A DNA stretch of 64,000 nucleotides from Longimicrobium sp. (lineage in GTDB: Bacteria > Gemmatimonadota > Gemmatimonadetes > Longimicrobiales > Longimicrobiaceae): the NCBI RefSeq assembly GCF_035474595.1, contig NZ_DATIND010000022.1, positions 1-64,000 on the forward strand, written 5' to 3'. This document shows positions 1 through 6,676 of this stretch, one piece after another. Made by a program: the position numbers and the translations under genes. The notes below the pieces were generated by a model. It had not been told where the DNA came from, searched no databases, and saw only the letters and a program-made list of their open reading frames with translations. Each line of letters begins with the position of its first letter. The first letter of the stretch is position 1.

Positions 1-178
1 TCCTCCGCTTGGGGTGGAGGAGCCAACCTGTGGGATCGGCCGCCCGCGCGCTCACCTCACGCGCAGACCGCCACGAGTGCGATGCCGACTGTCAGATTTT
101 CGCCCGCCGAAAGTGTCAGATTTACGCCCGCCGCTAACACCGCACGTCCGTTGCGGGAACGCGTCGATCGTAGGATGC

Positions 179-215
179 AATCGCCCCCGCGCCTGGCTCA
201 GGCGCGGGGGCGATT
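179..215. terminator. Strong perfect hairpin, terminator-like
   Basis: A 16-bp perfect inverted repeat (179-194 and 200-215) with a 5-base loop, beginning AATCGCCCCC. It is followed by TCTCTT rather than a clean U-tract. It could terminate transcription entering from the left or the minus-strand gene at 410-1231. Confidence 0.6.
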
Positions 216-305
216 CTCTTGCGGCTCGCCGCGCTCGCGGAGCCCTCATGCGAGATCCGGGAGAAGGATTGGTGCATCCGACCCACTCACGTGCTGCCGC
301 ACCCA

Positions 306-385
306 CAGATCCTTCGGCCTGCAAGGTGTTGTGCTGATGCGAGTTGCGGTGTGGCCCGCCTCAAGATGACGTCGGGGGGGGGCAG
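306..385 (+). repeat. Dispersed repeat E, copy 1
   Basis: This segment contains ATCCTTCGGCCTGC and, about 45 bases on, GCCTCAAGATGACGTC. The same two blocks with similar spacing recur at about 55531-55625, and an inverted partial copy starts near 55438. It is non-coding and intergenic. Confidence 0.6.
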
Positions 386-409
386 TGCGTAAGCACAACC
401 GCGCGGCCG

Positions 410-1231
410 CTACCTGCGGTTCGTGAAGGGGTGCTCGAAGCTGAGGTAGAGAAAGAGCGAGCGCTCGCCCGCGCTGGGACCGATGCCGATGGGGACGGCG
501 ACGCCGGGGACGACCTGCAGCCCGTGCGGCAGGTTCCACCCGAAGCGCACGCCGGGCGAGATCGTGGCGCTGTTGCCCGAATCGGTGCTCCCCGGCCCGG
601 CTACCGACTCGTCGCGCGTCCACACCCCTTCGACGAAGAGGTTGAACATCGGCCGCACCAGCCAGACGGCGCTCTGCGCGAGCGAGACCGAGGTCGTGGC
701 GGCGCGGTTCCCGGCCGCGTCCCGCGCCCGCGGCGTCCACGTGACCCCGGCGTTGGAGTGGGCGACGAGGCGGTCCTTCACCACCACCCAGCTCAGCGGG
801 ACCGCGCCCTGGATGCCGGCTCCGCCGCTGCCGAATCCCCGGTCCGCATCGCCCGTGGGAAGGATGGCGGTGAGGCGCGGGGAGATGGCGAGCGCCGCAT
901 CTCCATCTCCCACAAGCTGGTAGCGATAGTTGACCGCGATGTCGCCGATGCCCGTCTCGCCCGGCGTGTGGGCGAGCGGGAGGGTGTAGCTGAGCTGATG
1001 CCTGATCCCCCCGAGCGGCCACTCCTGCGTGAACGTGTACATCCACGCGCCGCCGCGGTCGCGCACGAAGTTGCTGATGTGCTGCACCACGCCGCGCTCC
1101 TGGTTGTACGCCTCTTCGACGAGAAAGCTGTTGTCCTGGATGGGTCCGGCGGCTTCTGCGGAATCGGTCTGCGCGTGGAGCGGCGCGGCGGCGGCCAGCG
1201 CGGCGGCCAGGACGAGGAGGTGTGTGCGCAC
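410..1231 (-). CDS. Putative outer-membrane beta-barrel protein
   Basis: A 273-residue exported protein. It starts at a GTG and has a signal peptide ending APLHAQ at about residue 21. The mature part is a series of alternating amphipathic strands (for example SWVVVKDRLVAHSNAGVTWTP) ending in an aromatic strand LFLYLSFEHPF, as in outer-membrane barrels that insert through their C-terminal strand. The pattern resembles the family loosely named after the MetA phenol-degradation locus, but the substrate cannot be told. No operon partner overlaps it. The next gene upstream on the same strand (1371-1937) is also a barrel and is separated by a hairpin. Confidence 0.65.
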   Translation of the reverse strand: MRTHLLVLAAALAAAAPLHAQTDSAEAAGPIQDNSFLVEEAYNQERGVVQHISNFVRDRGGAWMYTFTQEWPLGGIRHQLSYTLPLAHTPGETGIGDIAVNYRYQLVGDGDAALAISPRLTAILPTGDADRGFGSGGAGIQGAVPLSWVVVKDRLVAHSNAGVTWTPRARDAAGNRAATTSVSLAQSAVWLVRPMFNLFVEGVWTRDESVAGPGSTDSGNSATISPGVRFGWNLPHGLQVVPGVAVPIGIGPSAGERSLFLYLSFEHPFTNRR

Positions 1232-1312
1232 GGGGACTTGGACGCGGGGGGAGGGGAACCTCGGGACCGCGCCAGTCTACGTCCCCGCCGCATCTCCGCG
1301 CCAGACAAACGG

Positions 1313-1350
1313 ACGAGCCCGCCCCCGCGGGGTTGCGGAGGCAGGCTCGT
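1313..1350 (-). terminator. Hairpin terminator after the 1371-1937 gene
   Basis: Ten paired bases with one mismatch (ACGAGCC.GCC / GGC.GGCTCGT). On the minus strand they are followed by CCGTTTGTC. The hairpin lies just downstream of the barrel gene at 1371-1937. Confidence 0.6.
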
Positions 1351-1370
1351 TCGCTGGACTGCCCGGGCGA

Positions 1371-1937
1371 TCAGAAGAGGGTGATGCCGAGCATGAACTG
1401 GTTGCGCTCCAGGTCCGGGCTCTGGCTCTCGGACGACGAATCGCTGACGTGGCGGTACTGTCCGTCCACGCCGATCATCGGCGTGAGCTGCAGGCGCAGG
1501 CCGGCCTGGTAGCCCAGCTGCGTGCGGCTGTCCTCGATCTTCGGAGACGTCGCGCCGCTGCGCACGTCCTCGATGGTGTAGCGCCCGAGCCCCGCGTGCA
1601 CGCCCACGTACGGCCGCACGGGGATCACCGGGATGCGGAAGAAGTAGTTGGCCTCGCCGATGACCGAGAAGGCGGTGGTCTGCGCGTTCACGTCGGTGGC
1701 CTTGCCCTCGGTGTACGCGCTGACGCCCACGCCGATGCCCATCGGCAGCACGTACTCCGCGCCGACGCTGAACCCGTCGGGCGAGGGCACGTCGTTGAAC
1801 CCCGACGAGCGTGCGTCCTGCACGTTGGACGAGTTGAAGACGTAGCTCCCCTTGAGCGCGAACCCGGACTGCGCGTGCAGCGCGGGCGCCGCGGCGAAGG
1901 CCGCCAGCGCGGCCAGTGCGAACGTGGTGTTCTTCAT
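1371..1937 (-). CDS. Outer-membrane beta-barrel protein, OmpA-like N-domain fold
   Basis: A 188-residue protein with a cleavable signal peptide (MKNTTFALAALAAF, ending ALHAQ). The mature protein opens SGFALKGSYVFNSSNVQD and alternates strands and turns up to the C-terminal NQFMLGITLF. That is the usual pattern of 8-stranded porin-like or opacity-like barrels. The start is set by an AGGAG about 11 bases upstream of ATG 1937. A longer reading frame upstream lacks a signal peptide and a ribosome site. The role is probably structural or adhesive; the sequence gives no substrate clue. Confidence 0.7.
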   Translation of the reverse strand: MKNTTFALAALAAFAAAPALHAQSGFALKGSYVFNSSNVQDARSSGFNDVPSPDGFSVGAEYVLPMGIGVGVSAYTEGKATDVNAQTTAFSVIGEANYFFRIPVIPVRPYVGVHAGLGRYTIEDVRSGATSPKIEDSRTQLGYQAGLRLQLTPMIGVDGQYRHVSDSSSESQSPDLERNQFMLGITLF

Positions 1938-2098
1938 CCCTGCGTCATCTCCTGCTGTAGTGTTTGATGCGGCACCGCTCCACCGGCGGCCGCGAGCCCG
2001 GTGCCGCCCTGCCCGGCCGCCGTTGCACCTCGCGTCTACCCACATGAAGTGCAACAAGATCCACTTGGAACGTTTGGAGTTGGATGCCGATTCTCCGG

Positions 2099-2126
2099 TT
2101 GACTGGGTGCGGATTGCTGTTATGTA
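2099..2126 (+). promoter_or_regulatory. Candidate sigma-70-type promoter for the 57-residue gene
   Basis: TTGACT (2099-2104), 16 bases, then TATGTA (2121-2126), about 36 bases upstream of ATG 2162. The match to TTGACA/TATAAT is good for this GC-rich DNA. Confidence 0.5.
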
Positions 2127-2161
2127 TTCAGGGCGGTGACACCCAGCGCCCAGGCTATCCT

Positions 2162-2335
2162 ATGGATGAGCGGCAGTTGAAGCATCTGGCCAACGTGGTG
2201 GATCTCCCGCCGCCTCCAGAGGACGACGAGGACGATGACGATCCGCCGCCGGACCATCCGGGTTTCCTGGAAGCCCGCGCGGCGGGCTTTCGCTCCCTGC
2301 GGCAGCAGCTTGCGCGGAGAAGGAAGAAGAAGTAG
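2162..2335 (+). CDS. Small acidic/basic mini-protein, possible antitoxin
   Basis: A 57-residue protein of striking composition. A short N-terminal helix-like segment (MDERQLKHLANVVDL) is followed by a proline/aspartate block (PPPPEDDEDDDDPPP), and it ends in a strongly basic tail (LARRRKKK). It has no recognised family. It lies 69 bases upstream of a probable MazF/PemK-fold gene in the same direction and has its own promoter-like sequence. An acidic, probably disordered partner would suit an antitoxin, but this is inference. No clear Shine-Dalgarno sequence precedes ATG 2162. An upstream ATG at 2084 would add 26 residues. Confidence 0.5.
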   Translation: MDERQLKHLANVVDLPPPPEDDEDDDDPPPDHPGFLEARAAGFRSLRQQLARRRKKK

Positions 2336-2360
2336 ACAAAGTGATCTACCTGTGTTATCT
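2332..2360 (+). promoter_or_regulatory. Promoter/operator-like segment before the MazF-like gene
   Basis: TAGACA (2333-2338), 16 bases, then TTATCT (2355-2360) resembles a promoter. The -35 region lies inside a small dyad (GTAGA 2332-2336 / TCTAC 2345-2349) that could be an operator. It overlaps the stop codon of the preceding mini-gene. Confidence 0.35.
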
Positions 2361-2361
2361 T

Positions 2362-2393
2362 GCCGGGGTCGACTTATCGATCCCGGCCTTTTT
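2362..2393 (+). terminator. Hairpin plus T-tract between mini-gene and MazF-like gene
   Basis: An 11-bp stem with one G-U pair (GCCGGGGTCGA 2362-2372 / TCGATCCCGGC 2377-2387), a CTTA loop, then CTTTTT. It has the canonical form of an intrinsic terminator. It would cut most read-through from the mini-gene into the downstream toxin-like gene. It could instead be a leader attenuator if transcription starts near the TTATCT box. Confidence 0.65.
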
Positions 2394-2404
2394 CATATCT
2401 TCCG

Positions 2405-3139
2405 ATGCGCTATCCTGGCGAGGTGTGGTATCTCCCCCGCGAAGCTCGCGACGAGGGAGATACCAAAGGACGACGGCATGTCCTGCTCACTCCGTGCCGC
2501 GAAGCAGGCGACGAGGCCACTCTTGCGTATGCGAGCACGCAAGCGACCGACGCCCGCCGTGGCGGAGCCCACGTGCGGATCGATCCCGCGCGGACGCGGT
2601 ACGGCGCGGCCGGACTCACCGGCTTCAACCGGCCGACCTTCGTCTACCCCTGCCGATTGATCAGCGCCGTCTCCGAGGACATGGACCGGATGGTCGGGCG
2701 GCTGATCGACGAAATGGCGGAGGTCAGATCGGCGCTTGCCGACGCCTTGGGTCTGAGAACCGGAACCTGCGACGGAAGTGGCGCCGCGGCCGGGAGCTGG
2801 CGCGGCCGTGTGGTGCGGGTGACGGATGGGGTGGCCGAAGAAGCCGGGTTCTTGTACGGCGTCGTGGTCACGGAACCACGATATTCCCGGCGCCGGCGTT
2901 ATCAGCTGCTGATCCCGCTATTAAACGAAGACGAGTTCGAGCATGATGCGCTTGACGTCCGGGTGGCGGATCCGGCGGTTGCGCTTCTCGGAGCGGAATG
3001 GACCACCGCGCTCATTGCGACTCGGCTGATCCAGACCGCGTTTCATAAACACGAGATCAATGCGTGGACCGAGCTTGTGGTCAGTGAGACGATAATGACG
3101 GAGATCGACGACGCTCTGCGCAGCCTCTTCGCCCTGTAG
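2405..3139 (+). CDS. Probable tandem PemK/MazF-fold toxin
   Basis: A 244-residue protein. Residues 1-105 read like a PemK/MazF endoribonuclease: an opening PGEVWYLP strand, a KGRRHVLLT strand, then a YASTQAT segment and a closing TGFNRPTFVYPCRLI strand with a C-terminal helix. Residues 120-244 repeat the same general order (WRGRVVRV, GFLYGVVVTEPRYSRRRRYQLLIPLL, ALIATRLI, final helix). This suggests two MazF-like domains in one chain; normal MazF is about 110 residues and dimeric. MazF toxins cleave mRNA. A 57-residue acidic mini-protein lies upstream as a possible antitoxin. Start ATG 2405 is chosen because it begins exactly at the domain. The family call is by pattern only. Confidence 0.55.
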   Translation: MRYPGEVWYLPREARDEGDTKGRRHVLLTPCREAGDEATLAYASTQATDARRGGAHVRIDPARTRYGAAGLTGFNRPTFVYPCRLISAVSEDMDRMVGRLIDEMAEVRSALADALGLRTGTCDGSGAAAGSWRGRVVRVTDGVAEEAGFLYGVVVTEPRYSRRRRYQLLIPLLNEDEFEHDALDVRVADPAVALLGAEWTTALIATRLIQTAFHKHEINAWTELVVSETIMTEIDDALRSLFAL

Positions 3140-3154
3140 CTCCGAAACGGACAG

Positions 3155-3187
3155 GCCCCCGCCGGTCGCTTGGACCTGCGGGGGCTC
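3155..3187. terminator. Convergent hairpin terminator
   Basis: GCCCCCGC.GGTC pairs with GACC.GCGGGGGC around GCTTG, giving about 12 pairs with one mismatch. It lies between the MazF-like gene (plus) and the anti-sigma gene (minus) and probably serves both. Confidence 0.65.
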
Positions 3188-3211
3188 TGGTCGCATCCAT
3201 CTCGCGCGCGG

Positions 3212-3616
3212 CTACGAGCCGATGGCGGCGTCGAGAAGGTCGTCGCCGGCGCCCTGGCCGGCGAGCATCTCGCCGGGGGAGGGGAGCGACTCGTTCAGGA
3301 TCTGCTCCACCTGCGCGCGGTCGGCGGCGGAGACCTCGCGGTCGCGGCGCGGGGCGGCGGGCTGGTGAAAGGTGAGCGCCAGCGCGGTGCCGGCCACGCC
3401 CGCGGCGGCCGCGAGCGGCACCAGCGCGCGGAAGCGGCGGCGCGCCGGCTGGACGCGCTGCTCGCGGCGCAGCCGCGCCAGCGGAAGCTCGGCCCGCGCC
3501 ATCAGCGCGCCGCGCATGCGGCCGAAGTCAGGCTCGGGGACCTCGCCGTACGCGTCGCGAAGCGCGGCGGAGAGGACCGGGTCCCGGTCGGGGTCGTGCG
3601 TGAAGGTCTCCATCAT
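3212..3616 (-). CDS. Single-pass membrane protein, probable anti-sigma partner
   Basis: A 134-residue protein with one membrane segment (about residues 67-85, ALVPLAAAAGVAGTALALTF) between a charged cytoplasmic N-terminus and a short outer tail. No zinc-binding HxxxCxxC is visible. Its start overlaps the sigma-factor stop by four bases (ATGA), so translation is coupled. That position and topology fit a membrane-tethered regulator of the sigma factor. An AAGGAG lies just upstream, best spaced for the second of two consecutive ATGs (3613). It is third in a three-gene unit with the Spy-like gene and the sigma factor. Confidence 0.6.
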   Translation of the reverse strand: MMETFTHDPDRDPVLSAALRDAYGEVPEPDFGRMRGALMARAELPLARLRREQRVQPARRRFRALVPLAAAAGVAGTALALTFHQPAAPRRDREVSAADRAQVEQILNESLPSPGEMLAGQGAGDDLLDAAIGS

Positions 3617-4218
3617 GAACTCCTTTCGTACGGCGCCAGCGCCTTCTTCAGCGTCTTGCGCGCCTCGTGCAGGTGCCAGCGCACGGTCCCGTCGCTGATC
3701 TCCAGGATCTCCGCGATCTCGGGTCCGCCAAAGCCTTCCAGCTCGAACAGCTCCACGATCACGCGCTGCCGCTCGGGAAGCGCGTCCATCGCGCGCCGCA
3801 GCCGCTCGCGCAGCTCGGTGCGCTCGGCCTCGCGCTCGGGGGTGGGGCCATGCGCGGCGGTGCCGTCGGGGATCTGGTCGACCGCGCGGAGCGAGCGTGC
3901 CTTGCGGGCGTTCAGCCCGCGGTTCACCAGGATGCGGAAGAACCAGGGCGCGAACGGGCGGCCGGGCTCGAAGGTGCCGATCCGCTGCAGGACCGCCATG
4001 TACGTCTCCTGCACCAGGTCTTCCGCGTCTTCCTTCTGTCCCATCAGCCGGTAGGCGACGGCGAACGCGCGGCGCATGTAGCGGGTGACGAGGGTCTCGA
4101 ACGCCGCCGCGTCGCCGGCGCGGACGCGCTCGACCAGCGCGGGCTCGTCGTCCGGCGCGGCCTGCGGCGGCGGGCGGCTGGGTGCTTCCACGCGCAGCGG
4201 CGCGCCCGCGGTGCTCAA
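3613..4218 (-). CDS. RNA polymerase sigma-70 family (ECF) factor
   Basis: About 193-201 residues. Region 2 is clear (FETLVTRYMRRAFAVAYRLM, then EDAEDLVQETYMAVLQRI and PFAPWFFRILVNRGLN). Region 4 is a helix-turn-helix ending in DGTVRWHLHEARKTLKKAL. It directs polymerase to a stress or envelope regulon. The start is uncertain. A TTG at 4218 overlaps the upstream gene's TGA (TTGA); a GTG at 4191 gives a shorter protein beginning VEAPSRPPP. No ATG is available in a sensible place. The operon order is Spy-like, sigma, membrane regulator, with overlaps at both junctions. Confidence 0.85.
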   Translation of the reverse strand: MSTAGAPLRVEAPSRPPPQAAPDDEPALVERVRAGDAAAFETLVTRYMRRAFAVAYRLMGQKEDAEDLVQETYMAVLQRIGTFEPGRPFAPWFFRILVNRGLNARKARSLRAVDQIPDGTAAHGPTPEREAERTELRERLRRAMDALPERQRVIVELFELEGFGGPEIAEILEISDGTVRWHLHEARKTLKKALAPYERSS

Positions 4219-4778
4219 GGCAGGCCCGCGCGCACCCTGCCGCGCCCGCGCATTCCGCCGCCCATCCGCCCCCCGCGCCCGCCCTGCAGGCGCCCCTGCC
4301 GCCGCTCGCGCAGCAGCTCGCGGGCGCGCGCCTTCTGCCCCGGCGTGAGCACCGTGCGCGCCTCGCGCATGGCCCCGGCCACGTTGCCGCGGATGCGCTG
4401 CACCAGCGGACGCAGCTCGTCGGGCACCGGCGGGCGGCCCTGCGCGCGGACGCGGGCGAGCTCGGCCTGCCGCTGCTCCGGCGTCATGCGCAGGAGCGCG
4501 GCGCGGCGCTGCTCGCGGTACACCTGCCAGCGCCGCATCAATTCCTCGCGGAGCGGGCGATTCGTGGCCTCCAGCCGCGTGGCGATCCCCTGCAGCCGCG
4601 CCACCTGCGCGTCGCTGAGCTGCAGATCGCCGCGTACCTGCATCAGCGCGTCGAACGGGCGCTGGTCGTTGCGGTCCAGCAGCTCGGCCCCGGGCTGCTG
4701 CTCCGCCGCCTGCGCCATCCCCGGCGCGGACGCCAGCAGCAGCGCGCACAGGCCGAGGAGAATCGGGTGGGTTCTCAT
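4215..4778 (-). CDS. Periplasmic Spy/CpxP-like protein
   Basis: A 187-residue exported protein with a signal peptide ending PGMAQA. The mature protein is helical and basic. It has LxLSDAQVARLQGIATRLE near the start and LTPGQKARARELL later, the LTxxQ-type repeats seen in Spy/CpxP/CnrX-family proteins. Relatives sense envelope or metal stress or act as periplasmic chaperones. The C-terminus is an unusual glycine/arginine stretch (GGRGGRMGGGMRGRGRVRAG). It is the first gene of an overlapping set with a sigma factor and a membrane regulator, so it may be the sensor or a target of that system. ATG 4778 is chosen because it begins the signal peptide. Confidence 0.6.
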   Translation of the reverse strand: MRTHPILLGLCALLLASAPGMAQAAEQQPGAELLDRNDQRPFDALMQVRGDLQLSDAQVARLQGIATRLEATNRPLREELMRRWQVYREQRRAALLRMTPEQRQAELARVRAQGRPPVPDELRPLVQRIRGNVAGAMREARTVLTPGQKARARELLRERRQGRLQGGRGGRMGGGMRGRGRVRAGLP

Positions 4779-4964
4779 CTCACGAATCACCGCTCGTCGT
4801 CTTCCATCTCCATCGCGCCGCAGTCGACCCATCCCCCTCCGCGGCGCCGCTGACCGTTATACCACCGGACCACGCAAAACGTTGGGGGAATGGGGATAAA
4901 GATCTTCATCCCCATTATATTGCATCTTCGGGATGGAGATGGGATTCGTCGTTTCGCCCGATCC

Positions 4965-5025
4965 CCTCACCGGCGACTGAAGTCGCAGCAACAACTACGG
5001 GAAGCCTCGCAAACCGCGCGAGGCT
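4965..5025 (-). repeat. Dispersed repeat A, copy 1 (shorter)
   Basis: Contains CACCGGCGACTGAAGTCGCA, CGGGAAGCCTCGC and GCGCGAGGC; the last two form a GCCTCGC/GCGAGGC hairpin. Copies 2-4 are at 9021, 35364 and 55286. This copy lacks the outer GATCCGCTCG block. Confidence 0.75.
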
Positions 5026-5081
5026 GTTCGAGTCGGAACTCGGTTCCGGCTCGGAGGGCGTGGGCTCGAGCGAAGGCCCCT

Positions 5082-5117
5082 CACTTTCGCACTTTCGCAC
5101 TTTCGCACGTTCGCACT
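5082..5117 (-). repeat. Octamer tandem array C6 (CACTTTCG)
   Basis: About four units of CACTTTCG, with one CACGTTCG variant. Read on the minus strand the unit is AAAGTGCG, related to the AGTGCGGG arrays elsewhere. It does not abut a gene end. Confidence 0.7.
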
Positions 5118-5181
5118 TCCTCTCGGGCAACCCTCTGCCACCGCGCGGCATCCATCTACCGGACACCGCGCGCGGAGCCGC

Positions 5182-5736
5182 ATGGAGGACAACGAGCTCG
5201 TTCAACTCGCCCGCCAGGGGGACGGCGGCGCCATCCGGACGCTGTACCAGCGACACGCGCGCCGCGTGTTCGCCGTGGTGCGGCGCCTGGCCGGCGACGA
5301 CGCCCTGGCCGAGGACTGGGCCCAGGAGGCGTGGGTGCGCGTGATCCGCGCGCTTCCCGCCTTCCGCGGCGACAGCCAGTTCTCCACCTGGCTGCACCGG
5401 GTGGCGGTGAACAGCGCGCTGCACGGCCGCCGCAGCCGCGAGCGCAAGGCGGGGCGCGAGACGCTGATCGACGACTCGCACGAGGGGCGCGGCGGCGCGG
5501 GCGACCCGCTGCTGAAGATGAAGCTGGAGCGGGCGATGGAACGCCTTCCCGAGGGAATGCGCCGCGTGCTGGTGCTGCACGACGTGGAAGGCTACACGCA
5601 CGAGGAGATCGGGGAGATGCTGGGGATCAACGCGGGCACCTGCAAGAGCCAGCTCTTCAAGGCGCGCGCGAAGATGCGGGCCATGCTGAGCCCCGTGCCC
5701 GAACGGATGGAGGAGGTGCAGGCATGCAACACCTGA
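5182..5736 (+). CDS. ECF RNA polymerase sigma factor (RpoE-like)
   Basis: A 184-residue sigma-70 family protein. Region 2 includes LYQRHARRVFAVVRRL, DDALAEDWAQEAWVRVI and FSTWLHRVAVNSALHGRR. Region 4 (about residues 120-170) is GMRRVLVLHDVEGYTHEEIGEML, then a helix-turn-helix GTCKSQLFKARAKMR. It is about the usual ECF length. ATG 5182 begins just before the conserved N-terminus (MEDNELVQLARQGDGGAIRT). It overlaps the following zinc-finger anti-sigma gene by 13 bases, so the pair forms a sigma/anti-sigma switch. Confidence 0.9.
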   Translation: MEDNELVQLARQGDGGAIRTLYQRHARRVFAVVRRLAGDDALAEDWAQEAWVRVIRALPAFRGDSQFSTWLHRVAVNSALHGRRSRERKAGRETLIDDSHEGRGGAGDPLLKMKLERAMERLPEGMRRVLVLHDVEGYTHEEIGEMLGINAGTCKSQLFKARAKMRAMLSPVPERMEEVQACNT

Positions 5737-6539
5737 CGCTGGAGGCGCTGGCCCGCCTGGTGGACGAGCCGCCGCTGGCCGACGAGGCGATCCACCTGGG
5801 CACGTGCCTGGCGTGCCGCCGCGAGCTGGCGGAGATGCGCGGCCAGACGGCGGCGCTGGGCTCGCTGGCCGACCCCGAGCCGCCCGCCGGCGCGTGGACG
5901 GCGCTCGAGGCGGCGCTGCGCGGCGAGGGGCTGATCGCCGACATCCCGCGGCGGGCGGAGATCCCGTTCTGGCGCCGGCCGCAGGTGCTGCGCGCGGCCG
6001 CGGCGCTGGCACTCTTCGTCCTGGGCGGCGCCGCGGGAATGGCGCTGCGCGGGCGGACGGCGCAGGTCGCCGCGGGGCCGGAGACGGTGCGCGGGCTGCC
6101 GGTCACCGTCCATCCCACCGCCGCCGGGGGAGACGGGGCGCTGGCGTCGCTTCCCTCCACCCCGGCGCCGGAGGCACCGTTCGCGGCGGAGCCGGACGCG
6201 GGAGCGGGAAACGGCGCGCGGCTGGCGTCCAACGCCGCCGCGCCGCCGGCGGCGCGGCGGCCGGTGAGCCCCGAGGTGCGGCGCGCGGCGCGCGAGCTGG
6301 CGCAGGCCGAGGCCGCGTACCTGACCGCGCTGCAGCGCTACGCGGCCATCGCCGACCCGCAGTCCGGCGCGGACGCGGACACGCGGATGGCGGCGCTGGA
6401 GCGGATGCTGTCCACCACGCGCCAGGCGCTGGAGCGCGCGCCCGACGACCCGGTCATCAACGGGTACCACATGGCCGCCCTGCGCGAGCGCGACGCGCTC
6501 CGCCGCGAGATGGCGGCCGGCGACAAGGACTGGTTCTAG
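5724..6539 (+). CDS. Anti-sigma factor with zinc-finger-like N-terminus
   Basis: A 271-residue protein. The N-terminus has H-x3-C-x2-C in HLGTCLACRRELAEM, typical of zinc-containing anti-sigma domains that hold ECF sigma factors. One membrane helix follows near residues 90-110 (VLRAAAALALFVLGGAAGMAL). The outer part is Ala/Pro-rich and ends in a helical segment (VRRAARELAQAEAAYLTALQRY). The start codon lies inside the end of the sigma gene (13-base overlap), pointing to coupled translation. The sigma factor is presumably released when the outer domain senses stress. A repeat array begins directly after the stop. Confidence 0.8.
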   Translation: MQHLTLEALARLVDEPPLADEAIHLGTCLACRRELAEMRGQTAALGSLADPEPPAGAWTALEAALRGEGLIADIPRRAEIPFWRRPQVLRAAAALALFVLGGAAGMALRGRTAQVAAGPETVRGLPVTVHPTAAGGDGALASLPSTPAPEAPFAAEPDAGAGNGARLASNAAAPPAARRPVSPEVRRAARELAQAEAAYLTALQRYAAIADPQSGADADTRMAALERMLSTTRQALERAPDDPVINGYHMAALRERDALRREMAAGDKDWF

Positions 6540-6660
6540 AAAAAAGTGCCAAGTGCCTAGTGCCCAGTGCCAGGTAACTCAGCTCGGATGGAGATTTCGT
6601 CTCAGCACTCAGCACTCAGCACTAGGCACTTGGAACTAGGCACCAGGCACTTTTTTCCCA
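6540..6660 (+). repeat. AGTGCC tandem array D3 forming a large hairpin
   Basis: It starts one base after the anti-sigma stop. The left half is AAAAAAGTGCC, then AAGTGCC, TAGTGCC and CAGTGCC heptamers. The right half (about 6598-6655) is three CAGCACT units and an inverted GGCACTT...GGCACTTTTTT. The arms can pair over most of their length, ending in A- and T-tracts. Confidence 0.75.
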
Positions 6661-6676
6661 CAGGAGCACGACTGAC

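Larger units (their letters stand above)
1..409. other. Gene-free left edge with hairpins and repeats
   Basis: I see no convincing gene in this stretch. It opens with a short inverted repeat (TCCTCC/GGAGGA, about 1-21) that may be the end of a terminator belonging to a gene outside the window. Near-identical direct repeats (GTCAGATTT-CGCCCGCCG) lie at about 102 and 114. The perfect hairpin at 179-215 and part of a dispersed repeat at about 306-385 are listed separately. Confidence 0.6.
4779..5181. other. Divergent intergenic region with two repeat types
   Basis: A 403-base region between two divergent sigma-factor loci. It holds one copy of dispersed repeat A (about 4965-5025) and an octamer array (5082-5117). 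Promoters for both directions must lie here, but I could not pick one out with confidence. Confidence 0.5.
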
